The position numbers were made by a program, and so were the translations under genes. The notes under the pieces are model-generated. The model saw nothing but the letters and a program-made list of their open reading frames with translations, had not been told where the DNA came from and searched no databases. A DNA stretch of 64,000 bases from Dehalococcoidia bacterium. GTDB taxonomy: Bacteria > Chloroflexota > Dehalococcoidia > Bin125. Below are positions 1 to 9,079 of this stretch, piece by piece. Every line of letters starts with the position of its first letter. Position 1 is the first letter of the stretch. The stretch is from NCBI GenBank assembly GCA_022826965.1, contig JAJDTU010000001.1:62001-126000 (forward strand), in the 5' to 3' direction.

Positions 1-23
1 AGACCGGCAGGGGAGGTCCGACG

Positions 24-986
24 ATGCCTCGAACCAGGTCGCGTCTGCAGCGCTTCCGCGATTGGGCCGTTCCGCCCGTGCCGGATGCAGAGAACTCCGC
101 GCCGACGCTCGAGGACGTGCGTCGGCAGGTTCGGCACATCGAAATCCGTGCCCGACGCGCCCTGCGCGACGTCATGGCCGGCGAGTACCGCACCGCGTTT
201 CGCGGCCGCGGACTCGAGTTTGCTGAGCTCCAGCCTTACAACGCGGGCGACGATGTCCGCTCGATCGACTGGAAGGCAACCGCCCGCCTGCGCTCGCCCG
301 TCGTACGGCGCTATGTGGAGGAGCGCGAGCAGACGATTCTGATTCTCGTCGATGTCTCCGGCTCGATGGGCTACGCCGCCTCGGGTCCGTCGGTGCGCGA
401 TCGTGCGGTCGAGATTGCCGGCGTGCTGGGCTTGGCCGCCGCCTCGGCCAACGACCTCGTCGGCGTTGCCGCATTCGCCACCGATGTGCTGCTCGCCGTG
501 CCGCCGGCCAAGGGATCGACCCACGTCCTCCGGATCCTGCGCGACCTGCTGACGCTCGAAGCCGCCGGCCGTACCGAGCTTGGCCGCGCGTTGCGTTACG
601 CGGGTCGCGTGATGCGCAAGCGCGGAGTCGTGATCGTCGTGTCCGACTTCGTCATGACTCACCCGGATCACGTCTGGGAACCGGCGTTGGCCCAGCTCTC
701 GCGGCGGCACGATGTCGTGGCCGTCTGCCTGCGCGACGCCCGCGAGACGTCGATCGTGACCTCTACGCAATCCGCGATCGTGCAATGGGGCGGTTCCGAA
801 CGCGGCGACGTACTGCTCGCGGACGAGCGCATCTCCAGGATTCAGCAAGACGAACTTGATGCGGAACGACAGCAGATGCTGACCCGTCTACGCCAGTGCG
901 GCTGCGACGCGGTGATGATCACGACCGACGACGACTGGGCGCCAACCCTGGTGGGGCTGTTCCGGCAGCGTCGGAGACGGCAATGA
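24..986 (+). CDS. DUF58 domain protein with VWA-type MIDAS
   Basis: 320-residue DUF58 protein. The DUF58 signature around residues 61-88 (GRGLEF, PYNAGDDVR, IDWKATAR) is followed by a von Willebrand A-like strand carrying the metal site DVSGS at 110-114. DUF58 proteins work with MoxR-type AAA+ ATPases in chaperoning or assembling envelope and metallo-protein complexes; no enzymatic reaction is established. The ATG follows a strong Shine-Dalgarno (GGGAGG at 11-16, 7 nt spacing). Its TGA overlaps the next ATG (ATGA), so it heads a translationally coupled BatA-D-like operon. A MoxR partner probably lies just left of the window; that is inference. Confidence 0.9.
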   Translation: MPRTRSRLQRFRDWAVPPVPDAENSAPTLEDVRRQVRHIEIRARRALRDVMAGEYRTAFRGRGLEFAELQPYNAGDDVRSIDWKATARLRSPVVRRYVEEREQTILILVDVSGSMGYAASGPSVRDRAVEIAGVLGLAAASANDLVGVAAFATDVLLAVPPAKGSTHVLRILRDLLTLEAAGRTELGRALRYAGRVMRKRGVVIVVSDFVMTHPDHVWEPALAQLSRRHDVVAVCLRDARETSIVTSTQSAIVQWGGSERGDVLLADERISRIQQDELDAERQQMLTRLRQCGCDAVMITTDDDWAPTLVGLFRQRRRRQ

Positions 987-1879
987 TCCGCGCGCCACTT
1001 GCGCTGGTGCTGGCGATTGCGGTCGGTGTCCTTGCCCTGAACACAGCACTCGCGGAAGAACCGACCGCGACGGTGCAGATCGTTCCGGACAGTGAATTGA
1101 CCGTCGGTGATCCGGTGGAAGTCCGGATCACATTGACGCACGAAGCCGGCGACCGCGTGCTGACTGAGGGCGCGGTGGTGCAGATGGGCGGCATGGAGCC
1201 GTCGGCGCCGCTGATCACAGAGATCAGCCCCACGGAGACGCTGATCGTGTTCCAGACCCGGTCGTTCGCGACGGGCACATTCGAGGTGGAGTTGCCGAGC
1301 ATTGCGCTGCAACTCGCCGATCAGTCGTTGACGGAGGTGTCGCTGCGACCGCTGAGCATCAGCGTGACTTCCGTGCTGACGGACGAATCCGAACCGCGCC
1401 CGCTCACCGGCCCCGACCTGCTGGAAGGTCAGGAGCGCACGTTCACGCCCTGGATCGTGGCGATCATCGGGATCGCGGCGGGGTTCATCCTGGCTCGCGT
1501 CATCCGTCAGCGGCGACGAGCGGCGGTGGCGGTCGGCCCGACCGCCGAGCCCGCAGCGCCGACGTCCGTCCGTCCCGCCCTCGAGATGGACGGCGCGCTC
1601 GAGGCGGCGGAGCAGTGCCGACAACTGGCGACCGCCGTCCGGGTGCGCCTGGCAGCCGAGTGGTCGCTGCCGGCTTCGGCGCTCACGTCGTCCGAGATAG
1701 GTCCGGCCCTGGCTGCAGCCGGAGCACCAGGCGTCGTTGCGCTGCGCACCACCCGGCTGCTTGAAGCCTGCGACCGTGTGCAGTTCGGGGGGGAACAGCC
1801 GACCCAGGAGCGGCTGCGCGGCTACCTGCAACTGGCCGAGGCGATCTGGTCCGATGGCAGCAACGGAGTTGGATCGTGA
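983..1879 (+). CDS. BatD-like membrane-anchored protein
   Basis: 298 residues when begun at the ATG that overlaps the upstream stop; a longer upstream start is possible but would disrupt a clear signal peptide (residues 1-24, ending TALA). The extracytoplasmic part (about 25-155) is a beta-rich region resembling the BatD/oxygen-tolerance type. A single membrane span (about 156-174) is followed by an Arg-rich stop-transfer and a helical cytoplasmic tail. Position between DUF58 and a BatA-like VWA protein supports a BatD-type role in an envelope VWA complex. Sequence similarity to BatD is weak, so the name rests mainly on topology and context. Confidence 0.7.
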   Translation: MIRAPLALVLAIAVGVLALNTALAEEPTATVQIVPDSELTVGDPVEVRITLTHEAGDRVLTEGAVVQMGGMEPSAPLITEISPTETLIVFQTRSFATGTFEVELPSIALQLADQSLTEVSLRPLSISVTSVLTDESEPRPLTGPDLLEGQERTFTPWIVAIIGIAAGFILARVIRQRRRAAVAVGPTAEPAAPTSVRPALEMDGALEAAEQCRQLATAVRVRLAAEWSLPASALTSSEIGPALAAAGAPGVVALRTTRLLEACDRVQFGGEQPTQERLRGYLQLAEAIWSDGSNGVGS

Positions 1880-2841
1880 GGATCGACGACCCGGCCCTGT
1901 TCGCTCTGTTCGCAGCGATCATCCCCTATCTCTGGCTGCTTCGACGTGAAGCACGCCTGGCGCGTCCCCGATATCTGCTCCCACAACTGTTCGGCGCGCC
2001 GCCTCTGACGACTCGCGGCAGCCGTCGATTCCGCGCCTGGCCGTTCCTCGGCGCACTGCGCGTGCTTGCCTTAATCCTGATCGTGATTGCGGTGGCCAGG
2101 CCGCAAGCGACCACGGTGGAAGCTGTGCGGCCGGCCGAGGGCATCGACATCGTCCTTGTGATTGATACCTCGTCGTCGATGGCGACGGCGCGCTTGACCG
2201 GTGACGAGACACGGATGGAGGCCGCGCGCCGGGTCGCGCGCGATTTCGTGGCGCAGCGGGAGGAGCACGGCGCTGACCGGATCGGGCTGGTCATGTTCCA
2301 GCGCCGCTCGCTCGTGCTCAGTCCGCTCACGCTCGACCTCGACGCGATCGACGAGATGATCGAGGTGTCGGTTCGCAGCGGGCTGATTCCCGATGGCACA
2401 GCGCTGGGCGTCGCCACAATGGAAGCGATTGATCTGCTGCGCGGCTCCGACGCGGCGTCGCGGATCGTCGTCGTCCTGACCGACGGCGAGAACAACGTGC
2501 CCGACATCACGCCCAACCAGGCGGCCGCTGTCGCGCGCGCCGTCGGAGTGCGCCTCTACACAATCGGCCTGCCCTCCAACGTGAGGCAACTCGGCGTCGG
2601 ATTCAACGAACTGACTCTGATCTACATGGCCGACGAGACGGGCGGCGTCTACTTCCGCGCGACCGATTCCGGAGAACTGGAAGACGCGTACGAGTCCATC
2701 TCGGCGCTGGAGCGTCAGCGGGTCGGCGACGAGATCTTCCTGACCACGCAGGAGCTTGCGCCCTGGCTGCTGACGGTCGCCGGACTGCTGATCGTGCTGG
2801 AGGTCGCGTTGCGCTCGACCTGGTGGCGGAGGATGCCCTGA
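1876..2841 (+). CDS. BatA-like VWA domain membrane protein
   Basis: 321 residues, GTG start overlapping the preceding TGA (GTGA). Two N-terminal hydrophobic segments (about 6-22 and 58-74) precede a von Willebrand A domain with an intact MIDAS (DTSSS at 97-101, then a TDGENN loop near 200), and one C-terminal membrane span closes the protein. This is the BatA topology: a membrane-tethered VWA domain, probably facing the outside, that binds partner proteins through a divalent metal. It is coupled to the next VWA gene (stop and start share TGATG), so the two are probably made in fixed ratio. Confidence 0.88.
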   Translation: MRIDDPALFALFAAIIPYLWLLRREARLARPRYLLPQLFGAPPLTTRGSRRFRAWPFLGALRVLALILIVIAVARPQATTVEAVRPAEGIDIVLVIDTSSSMATARLTGDETRMEAARRVARDFVAQREEHGADRIGLVMFQRRSLVLSPLTLDLDAIDEMIEVSVRSGLIPDGTALGVATMEAIDLLRGSDAASRIVVVLTDGENNVPDITPNQAAAVARAVGVRLYTIGLPSNVRQLGVGFNELTLIYMADETGGVYFRATDSGELEDAYESISALERQRVGDEIFLTTQELAPWLLTVAGLLIVLEVALRSTWWRRMP

Positions 2842-4715
2842 TGTCGCTGGGATCCCCGCTCATGCTCGCCCTGCTGGCGCTGATGCCCGCTCTCTCGATC
2901 GCGTGGTGGTGGCTCTGGCGAGCCCGCCGGCTGCATCGTCTGATGGTCGGCGCTCAGGTTGCCGGAGTGCGCAGCGGAGTGACTGTGTCGCGCGTGCTCC
3001 TGCTCCTCGCGCTGGCCCTGATCACCATCGCGGCCTCACGGCCGATGTGGGACGCGGGTGAGCAGACGCTCGGGCTCTCCGACTTCTCGCTCGTGGTAGC
3101 CCTCGACGTCTCGTTGAGCATGGCGGCCGAAGACGTGGGTGAGGCGTCCGATCAACCAGTCAGTCGGATCACCGCCGCGAAGTCCGAGATTCGCCGACTG
3201 ATCGACGGTCGCCGCGGCGACCGGGTCGGACTCGTGATCTTCGCCGGCGACGCATTCCTACGATTCCCATTGACCCGGGACCACGAGGCAGCCTTGCAAG
3301 TCCTTGAGGCGTTACAACCCGGCGAAGCGCTCGTACCCCCGGGATCGAACATCGCTGCGGCGATCGAGGTTGCCGCGGAGACAATCGTGAGGGCATCGGA
3401 GGATGACGGTACGGACGGGATCAATGGCGCGATCGCGGTCGTCAGCGATGGTGAGACGCATGCGGGCGAGGCGGAACTGGCCGCGTCGGCCGTGGGGGCA
3501 CTCGGGCTGCAGGTGTTCGCCGTGGGCGTGGGCTCAGAGCGGGGCGGCGGTATTCCGCTCGGTCTGTCGAAGACGCTGAAGCTCGATTCCCGGACCGGCG
3601 CGCCGATCGTCACGAGGTTGGATTCGGGGCTGCTCCAGAGGATCGCGGATGCCGGCGGCGGCCGATTCATCGAGTTGGACGCGCCCGGCTCCATGAGCAG
3701 CATGAACGCCGATCTGGCTGCGCTCGACCTCGTGCGCGAGGTCGTCGTCGAGGAGACATCGCTGGCCGAGCAGTTTCAGTGGTTCGCCGGCGCAGCCGTC
3801 TTCGTTCTATTGGCTGCAGTAGCGGCGCGGGTGTTCGGATGGTCCCTGCGTGGACGGTTGGGGCTTGCCTCCCTTGGCGCACTGGCGGCATCGGCGGCTG
3901 TGGTCGGCGGGTGTAGCGGAGCAGGAGTCGAGCAGGCCAATCGCGAGGGTGTCGTCCACTATGAGGCGGCCGAATACAGCGAGGCGCTCGAGGACTGGAG
4001 ACTCGCGCAGCGACGGGCGCAACGATCGGAGGGCAGCATCGACCCGCTCCTGCATCTCAATGCCGGAAGAGCCCTGCACCAACTCAGCGAGTATGAGCGA
4101 GCGGAGACGGAGACGCTGGCTGCGTTGCGGTCGGAGAACGCGCGCGTTCGCGCTGCGGCCTGGTTCCACGTCGGCAATCACCGCTGGACGAATGAGGATC
4201 TCCTGGGCGCGCGACAGGCCTACATCGAGGCGCTGCGCGAGACGCCCGACCTGCTGGACGCGAAGATCAACCTCGAAATCGTCAACGGATTGCTCGCTTC
4301 GTTGCAGGACGACCCATCGTTGCAAACGGGCGACGAACCCGGTGACGGCGGAGAGCAAGGTCAGGCCTCGCAGGGGGACGCCAACCTGTCAACCTCGGGA
4401 CAGCAGGGAGCGTCGCAGTCGAGCCAATCGGACGGCGATCAGGCCACCGCTGGGGAGAGCCAGGCCGGCGCGGACGAGCAAGCTGGCTTCGGAGAGGCCT
4501 CCACACCCGTCGCGCCGACCTTCGTAGAAGAGCAGTCGTTGGTCGATCGGCGGCAGGAGGCGATGCAGGAACTGCGCCAAGCTCTGGAGGCCTTGCCGCT
4601 GGAGAACGCGAGTCTCGAGCAAGCACTCGCCGTGCTTGACGCGCTGCGAGCGGTGCCGGGCGAGCGTCTGGCCGCCGGGCGGCTGGAGATCGAGGGACGT
4701 CCCCTCGACTGGTGA
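2841..4715 (+). CDS. BatB/BatC-like fusion: VWA domain plus TPR
   Basis: 624 residues from the ATG overlapping the upstream stop; GGCGGAGG lies 8 nt upstream. A GTG 18 bp earlier is the alternative start. Domain order: two N-terminal membrane spans (about 8-26, 50-66), VWA domain with MIDAS DVSLS at 89-93, another hydrophobic segment (about 320-338), then a second hydrophobic stretch ending in a lipobox-like VVGGC, followed by TPR helices and a Gln/Ser/Gly-rich low-complexity tail. In Bat operons BatB (VWA) and BatC (TPR) are usually separate; here they look fused. Only 1 nt separates this stop from the convergent TgpA-like stop. Confidence 0.85.
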   Translation: MSLGSPLMLALLALMPALSIAWWWLWRARRLHRLMVGAQVAGVRSGVTVSRVLLLLALALITIAASRPMWDAGEQTLGLSDFSLVVALDVSLSMAAEDVGEASDQPVSRITAAKSEIRRLIDGRRGDRVGLVIFAGDAFLRFPLTRDHEAALQVLEALQPGEALVPPGSNIAAAIEVAAETIVRASEDDGTDGINGAIAVVSDGETHAGEAELAASAVGALGLQVFAVGVGSERGGGIPLGLSKTLKLDSRTGAPIVTRLDSGLLQRIADAGGGRFIELDAPGSMSSMNADLAALDLVREVVVEETSLAEQFQWFAGAAVFVLLAAVAARVFGWSLRGRLGLASLGALAASAAVVGGCSGAGVEQANREGVVHYEAAEYSEALEDWRLAQRRAQRSEGSIDPLLHLNAGRALHQLSEYERAETETLAALRSENARVRAAAWFHVGNHRWTNEDLLGARQAYIEALRETPDLLDAKINLEIVNGLLASLQDDPSLQTGDEPGDGGEQGQASQGDANLSTSGQQGASQSSQSDGDQATAGESQAGADEQAGFGEASTPVAPTFVEEQSLVDRRQEAMQELRQALEALPLENASLEQALAVLDALRAVPGERLAAGRLEIEGRPLDW

Positions 4716-4716
4716 C

Positions 4717-7572
4717 TTAGTCCCCGGCGGGCACAGGGGCAGATTCCAGCTCGTCGTCGATCTGAGGCGCCGGTTTGACCGGAATCCGCAGCGCGCGCCG
4801 CACCAGGCTGTTGCGCAGCCGTTTCCAGATCTGGAGCGTGTCCTCGCGCTGTTCGTCGCTCAGCGATTTACGGCCGAAGCGGGTTGCCGTGTACTGGTCG
4901 GCCAGATCGACGGCGAGGTCGCCAAGTCCGAGCGTTTCATCAATCTGACGGGCATGTTCCTGGGGAGTGGTTGACGGCTCGGCGCCGACTCCGATCCAGC
5001 GTGCCAGGCGAGAGGTCGATACCCAGAGCCGCGCGGTCGGTTCCAGACCGCGCAGGGAGATCTGCCAGGCCAGCCAGAACAGCATCAGGAGCGCAAGCAA
5101 GATCGCGCCGGCGATCGTCGGTCCCATCCAGTACCACTTGCTGGGCCCCTGTCGGAGCGCGTCGGGATCCGCCGGGATCGTGCCGGCCGCGAGGTACTGC
5201 AGAATGTCATCGAGCACGACGTCGGCCAGGTTTGTCCCGCCGATACCGGGTCTCAAGTCGAACCGGGGCGTGCTCAGGCGTTGCGCGGCGATTCGTCGGC
5301 CCCCGCTGACGCCGCCGGCGATCGAGGCCAACGCTTCGTCGGCCGAAGTGCTCGGCGTCGGATCGAAGTCGACCCAGCCGTAGTCGGGGAAGTAGACCTC
5401 GACCCAGGCGTAGGCGTCGTGACCGCGGATGATGTAGTTCTGCGTGCGATCGTCGAAGTTGTTCACGCTGAGCACGAATCCGGTGGCGATCCGCGCAGGT
5501 ATGCCTGCGACCCGCAACAGGATCGCCATCGATGAGGCGTGATAGTCGTAGTAGCCGCCAATCGGCAGCCCGTCCTCCGTGTTCTCGAACAGGAACCAGT
5601 AGACGGCGTCGGACTTGGCCGGAGGGAGTTCGATTTCTGTGGTGAGCGGATAGAGCGGTACCGGCTCTCCGTCGTCATCGAGCACGAGCCGGCCGTCCTC
5701 ATCGACGGCCGGAGCGGAGCGCAGGTAGGTTTCAATCGCAGCGGCGATCGCGTAGGGGTTGTAGCCGCCGTCCTCGCGCAACGGATCCGGTCGGAGGTTG
5801 AAGCTGCGAGCGATGGTGTCCAGCAACGCGGTCAAGTTGGCCAGTTCCTCATCGTCGTACTCCGGCAGCTGCATGAATGTCTCGCTGACCCAGAGCGGAT
5901 AATCCATCCCCGACCCGGCCAGGGCTTCCTCGTTCGCGCCAGAGACCGTGCCGGTGATCTGGTACGTGAACCCGGCGCGCACGCGGCGCTGTGCCGGGCG
6001 CAGCGAGAGCACGTCCGTCTCCTCCGGTTCCGAGCGCAGCATCAGGCCGACCGGGGCTCCGGTCGTGGAATCGATGTCGACGTCGACCAGGGTGTACTGA
6101 ACGGGCACGTACGACGCGACTTCATCGGGCGAGGGTTCTTCGACCTCATCGTCGGGATCCGCCTGCGCGGCGGCGATGCGTTCGCTGATCGCATCCAGGG
6201 CGGGTTCGAGGTCGGTGCCGGCGAATCGTGCGGTGTCGTCGAAATCGACCGTGAAGTCGACCGAGGCCAGGGTGTCGACGCGGGTGTCCTTGTTGGCGAT
6301 CACCGGCGCACCGAATGAGAACAGGACAGCCGGTGACTTCTCGACCGAGATCTGCGCTGCCACCGGGCGGCGATCGAGGTACTCGCTGGTCATCACCGTG
6401 CCTTCGTTGGCAACCGAGGTCTCGTCGGATGCGAACGAGCCGCTGATCGGTTTCAGCTCGGGAACGGTGCGAGAGACGGATGGCGACTGGCGCCAGCCGC
6501 GTCCGGTGTATTCGTCGTACGCCGCGCCGCGCAACAATCCGGGCTCGGTCGCTGCGGCGCGCATGATGATCGCATCGCCCGGATCGACGTCGCCCTGCAG
6601 AACTAGGAAGTCGTCGAACGAGTGCACCGGCACGCCGCGGCGTGAATCAATGCCGCTGAAGATGCGTCGGAAATCGTCGTTGAGGCCCTCGAACGGTTCG
6701 GCGATGGTCGCCCAGGCGTCTTCGAGCGCCTGCGACTCGTCCGGGCGTGGGAGAGCCCGCGAGAGCGTGAGCAGGAGGACGACCGCGATCATCGTTGCGC
6801 CAAGGAATGACAGCGAAATCCAATCGGGGTAGGCCGAGCCCTGCGCACGCCAGCTATCCATCCGCCGCAGCAATGAGGCGCGCATCAGCAACAGCATCGC
6901 GCCGGTCAGGAAGAAGCCGTAGGACAGGTTCCACTGGCGGTCGGAGAGGTAGGAGACATTGACCGCCAGCAATGCGCCAAGCAGGATGATCGCGACCCAG
7001 GCGTTGCGCCAGCGCGCGACGGCGTATGCGCCAAGGAACGAGGCGATGAAGACGAAGACATCGGTGAAGAAGACAAAGGGCAGGTTGTCGGTGGTCAAGC
7101 CAGCGCTGAATGCCTGTTTGAACCAGTCCTGGAAGCGAAACCCGAAGTCCGTGAATCGGTCCCAGAAGAGCGGTTGTCCGCCCAACGTCTCCAGTTGCGT
7201 GACCTGAGCCATGATGATCAACCCGCCGACCACGAAGGCGACGAGCAGCGCAAACGGCGCACGGAGGCGGCGGATGCGTCCGATGATCAATGCGAGCAGC
7301 ACTCCGGCAGCGGCCGTGATGCGTAGATCGGGCATCTCCGCCACCCAGCCGGCGATGTAGATGCTGTTCGCGGTCGACAGCGCGACCAGGAGCAGGATGC
7401 CGAAGGTGATCGTCAGCTCGAGCAGGCGCTGAACCGGCGTGAGCGGACGGTCCTCTCCCGACACGACGAGCGTTTCGCCCGACGAACGCCGGGCGAAGAA
7501 GCGGCGCTCGGCCTGCGCGACCAGCGTCTCCGGCTGGTCGGACGATTCCGGGGACGGTCGCTGCTCGCTCAT
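4717..7572 (-). CDS. TgpA-like transglutaminase-fold membrane protein, catalytic residues replaced
   Basis: 951 residues. An N-terminal block of about six membrane spans (DUF3488-like, residues about 45-275), a large extracytoplasmic region, a transglutaminase-like core (about 650-760), one more span (about 845-865) and a C-terminal cytoplasmic DUF4129-like tail: the TgpA/YebA architecture. In the family the core reads G-Y-C-D-Y and D-A-H-A-W; here it reads GGYYDYHASSM and HDAYAWVEVYF, so both catalytic Cys and His are Tyr, while the FDPT Asp motif remains. The protein is therefore probably not an active transglutaminase or protease. ATG overlaps the upstream DUF58 stop (ATGA). Confidence 0.88.
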   Translation of the reverse strand: MSEQRPSPESSDQPETLVAQAERRFFARRSSGETLVVSGEDRPLTPVQRLLELTITFGILLLVALSTANSIYIAGWVAEMPDLRITAAAGVLLALIIGRIRRLRAPFALLVAFVVGGLIIMAQVTQLETLGGQPLFWDRFTDFGFRFQDWFKQAFSAGLTTDNLPFVFFTDVFVFIASFLGAYAVARWRNAWVAIILLGALLAVNVSYLSDRQWNLSYGFFLTGAMLLLMRASLLRRMDSWRAQGSAYPDWISLSFLGATMIAVVLLLTLSRALPRPDESQALEDAWATIAEPFEGLNDDFRRIFSGIDSRRGVPVHSFDDFLVLQGDVDPGDAIIMRAAATEPGLLRGAAYDEYTGRGWRQSPSVSRTVPELKPISGSFASDETSVANEGTVMTSEYLDRRPVAAQISVEKSPAVLFSFGAPVIANKDTRVDTLASVDFTVDFDDTARFAGTDLEPALDAISERIAAAQADPDDEVEEPSPDEVASYVPVQYTLVDVDIDSTTGAPVGLMLRSEPEETDVLSLRPAQRRVRAGFTYQITGTVSGANEEALAGSGMDYPLWVSETFMQLPEYDDEELANLTALLDTIARSFNLRPDPLREDGGYNPYAIAAAIETYLRSAPAVDEDGRLVLDDDGEPVPLYPLTTEIELPPAKSDAVYWFLFENTEDGLPIGGYYDYHASSMAILLRVAGIPARIATGFVLSVNNFDDRTQNYIIRGHDAYAWVEVYFPDYGWVDFDPTPSTSADEALASIAGGVSGGRRIAAQRLSTPRFDLRPGIGGTNLADVVLDDILQYLAAGTIPADPDALRQGPSKWYWMGPTIAGAILLALLMLFWLAWQISLRGLEPTARLWVSTSRLARWIGVGAEPSTTPQEHARQIDETLGLGDLAVDLADQYTATRFGRKSLSDEQREDTLQIWKRLRNSLVRRALRIPVKPAPQIDDELESAPVPAGD

Positions 7573-9026
7573 GGCACCGTCGTCTCTTCGCTCTCGGTCT
7601 CGGCGCTCGCCCCCTCAATGGTCCAGTCGGCTTCGGACGGAACCTCTTCCATCTCCATGCTGGCCTGTGCCGTCGCGGCGGCCATGCGGTTCGTGCCGTT
7701 CGCGCCGTTCGCAGGCATGTCAGCCAGGGCCGCGGCGCCCGACGCTGTTGCTCCGCCGGGAATCTGCCCGACCATGACGGCCGGAATGAAGTCGTCCTTG
7801 CGGATCAGGTTGACCTGCACGCCGAGCGCTCTGAGTTCGACGGCAGTGGCGGCAGCGCCCGAGCGTCCGCCCCAGGACTCGAGGTCGAGCAGCGCAACCG
7901 CCGCCTTGACGCCTCGCTGGGTCAGCGTGCGAATCGCGCCCTGCCAGCGCGGATCGGTCGAGGCGGTGACGACGATCACGGTCGTGTGTCGACCCCAGCG
8001 TCGAGACTGCTGGTAGAGAATCGAGGCCACCGGCACGATGCCGACCGGCTGGGCGACAGCCAGGGCCTCAAGCATGCGGCCGAAGTGCTGCGAGCCGCGA
8101 TCGGGTTCGATCACGTCAAGGCGGTCGCCGAACATCATCAGGCCAACGGAGCGATTCTGGTTGATAAACAGCCGCACCACCGACGCGGCCACCGTCACGG
8201 CCTTCTCGATCGTGGCGTCGTCGCCGCTGCCCAGGTGGTCCTGGCTGGAGAGGTCGAGGATGACCCACAGATGGGACGCGGGGTCGAGTTCGAACGTCTT
8301 CACCTTGAGCGAACCGGTGCGCAGGCTGCTCTTCCAGTGAATGCGGTTGACCGAGTCGCCCGGCTCGTAGTCGCGAATGCCGGACGCATTGGGTGTCACG
8401 TAATGGGTGCGGCGTCGGAAGCGACCCTCGCCGGGCAGATTGGCCGGAGGAGCCGAGTAGCGGGGCAACTCCAGCGCTTGCGGATAGACGACAAGCCCGC
8501 GCCGATGTCCAAACCTCAGCTCCCGGCCGAAGATGTCGAAGGGGTCGGAACTGCGTACCGTGATCGGTCCAAGGTTGTAGACGCCACGCCGGCGACACAT
8601 GGTCTGCAAGCGCCAGTTGCGGTGTCCGGAGCGCCCCAGGCTGGTGATGAACTGCGCCGTGTGACCGGGCAAGTCCGAGTCTTCCTCCACCTCAAGCCAG
8701 AGCTTGGGGATTGGCGAGTCGTTGATCACTTCAAAGCGCTCGATGATCGACTCGCCGGCCTGCACCCGGTCCCGCGATCGCGACATGCGAACCCGAACGC
8801 CTTGACCCGAGGACCAGGTCCAGGCGCCGGCGAGGGCGATGCCGAACAGCAGCGTGTAGCCCAGTCGCTGAGGCAGCCAGTAGTTGGAAGCGAACCCGAC
8901 GGCGAAGGCCACGATCGTCAGCGTGACGACGATGCTCAACGATCGGCGCGTCCCGAAGGTCGCCCGCCAGGCCCCGCCAAACACGACACGGAAGGGGCTG
9001 ACCAAGGCTCTACCGACGCCGCGCAC
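7569..9026 (-). CDS. DUF58 domain protein, long form with two membrane spans
   Basis: 485 residues, GTG start. Two close hydrophobic segments (about 28-46 and 53-69) precede an immunoglobulin-like region, then the DUF58 motif (DYEPGDSVNRIHWKSS near 215-230) and a VWA-like fold in which the MIDAS is degenerate (LDLSSQD). The C-terminal about 100 residues are low-complexity and acidic. This is the membrane-bound DUF58 type found between MoxR and TgpA in many bacteria. It differs from the soluble DUF58 at the left edge, so the locus carries two DUF58 classes, each in its own transcription unit. Confidence 0.88.
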   Translation of the reverse strand: MRGVGRALVSPFRVVFGGAWRATFGTRRSLSIVVTLTIVAFAVGFASNYWLPQRLGYTLLFGIALAGAWTWSSGQGVRVRMSRSRDRVQAGESIIERFEVINDSPIPKLWLEVEEDSDLPGHTAQFITSLGRSGHRNWRLQTMCRRRGVYNLGPITVRSSDPFDIFGRELRFGHRRGLVVYPQALELPRYSAPPANLPGEGRFRRRTHYVTPNASGIRDYEPGDSVNRIHWKSSLRTGSLKVKTFELDPASHLWVILDLSSQDHLGSGDDATIEKAVTVAASVVRLFINQNRSVGLMMFGDRLDVIEPDRGSQHFGRMLEALAVAQPVGIVPVASILYQQSRRWGRHTTVIVVTASTDPRWQGAIRTLTQRGVKAAVALLDLESWGGRSGAAATAVELRALGVQVNLIRKDDFIPAVMVGQIPGGATASGAAALADMPANGANGTNRMAAATAQASMEMEEVPSEADWTIEGASAETESEETTVP

Positions 9027-9079
9027 GGTCTATTCCGTTCTGCAGGCCACGAGCCCTGGCCCGCGTGTCATCGGGCGTG

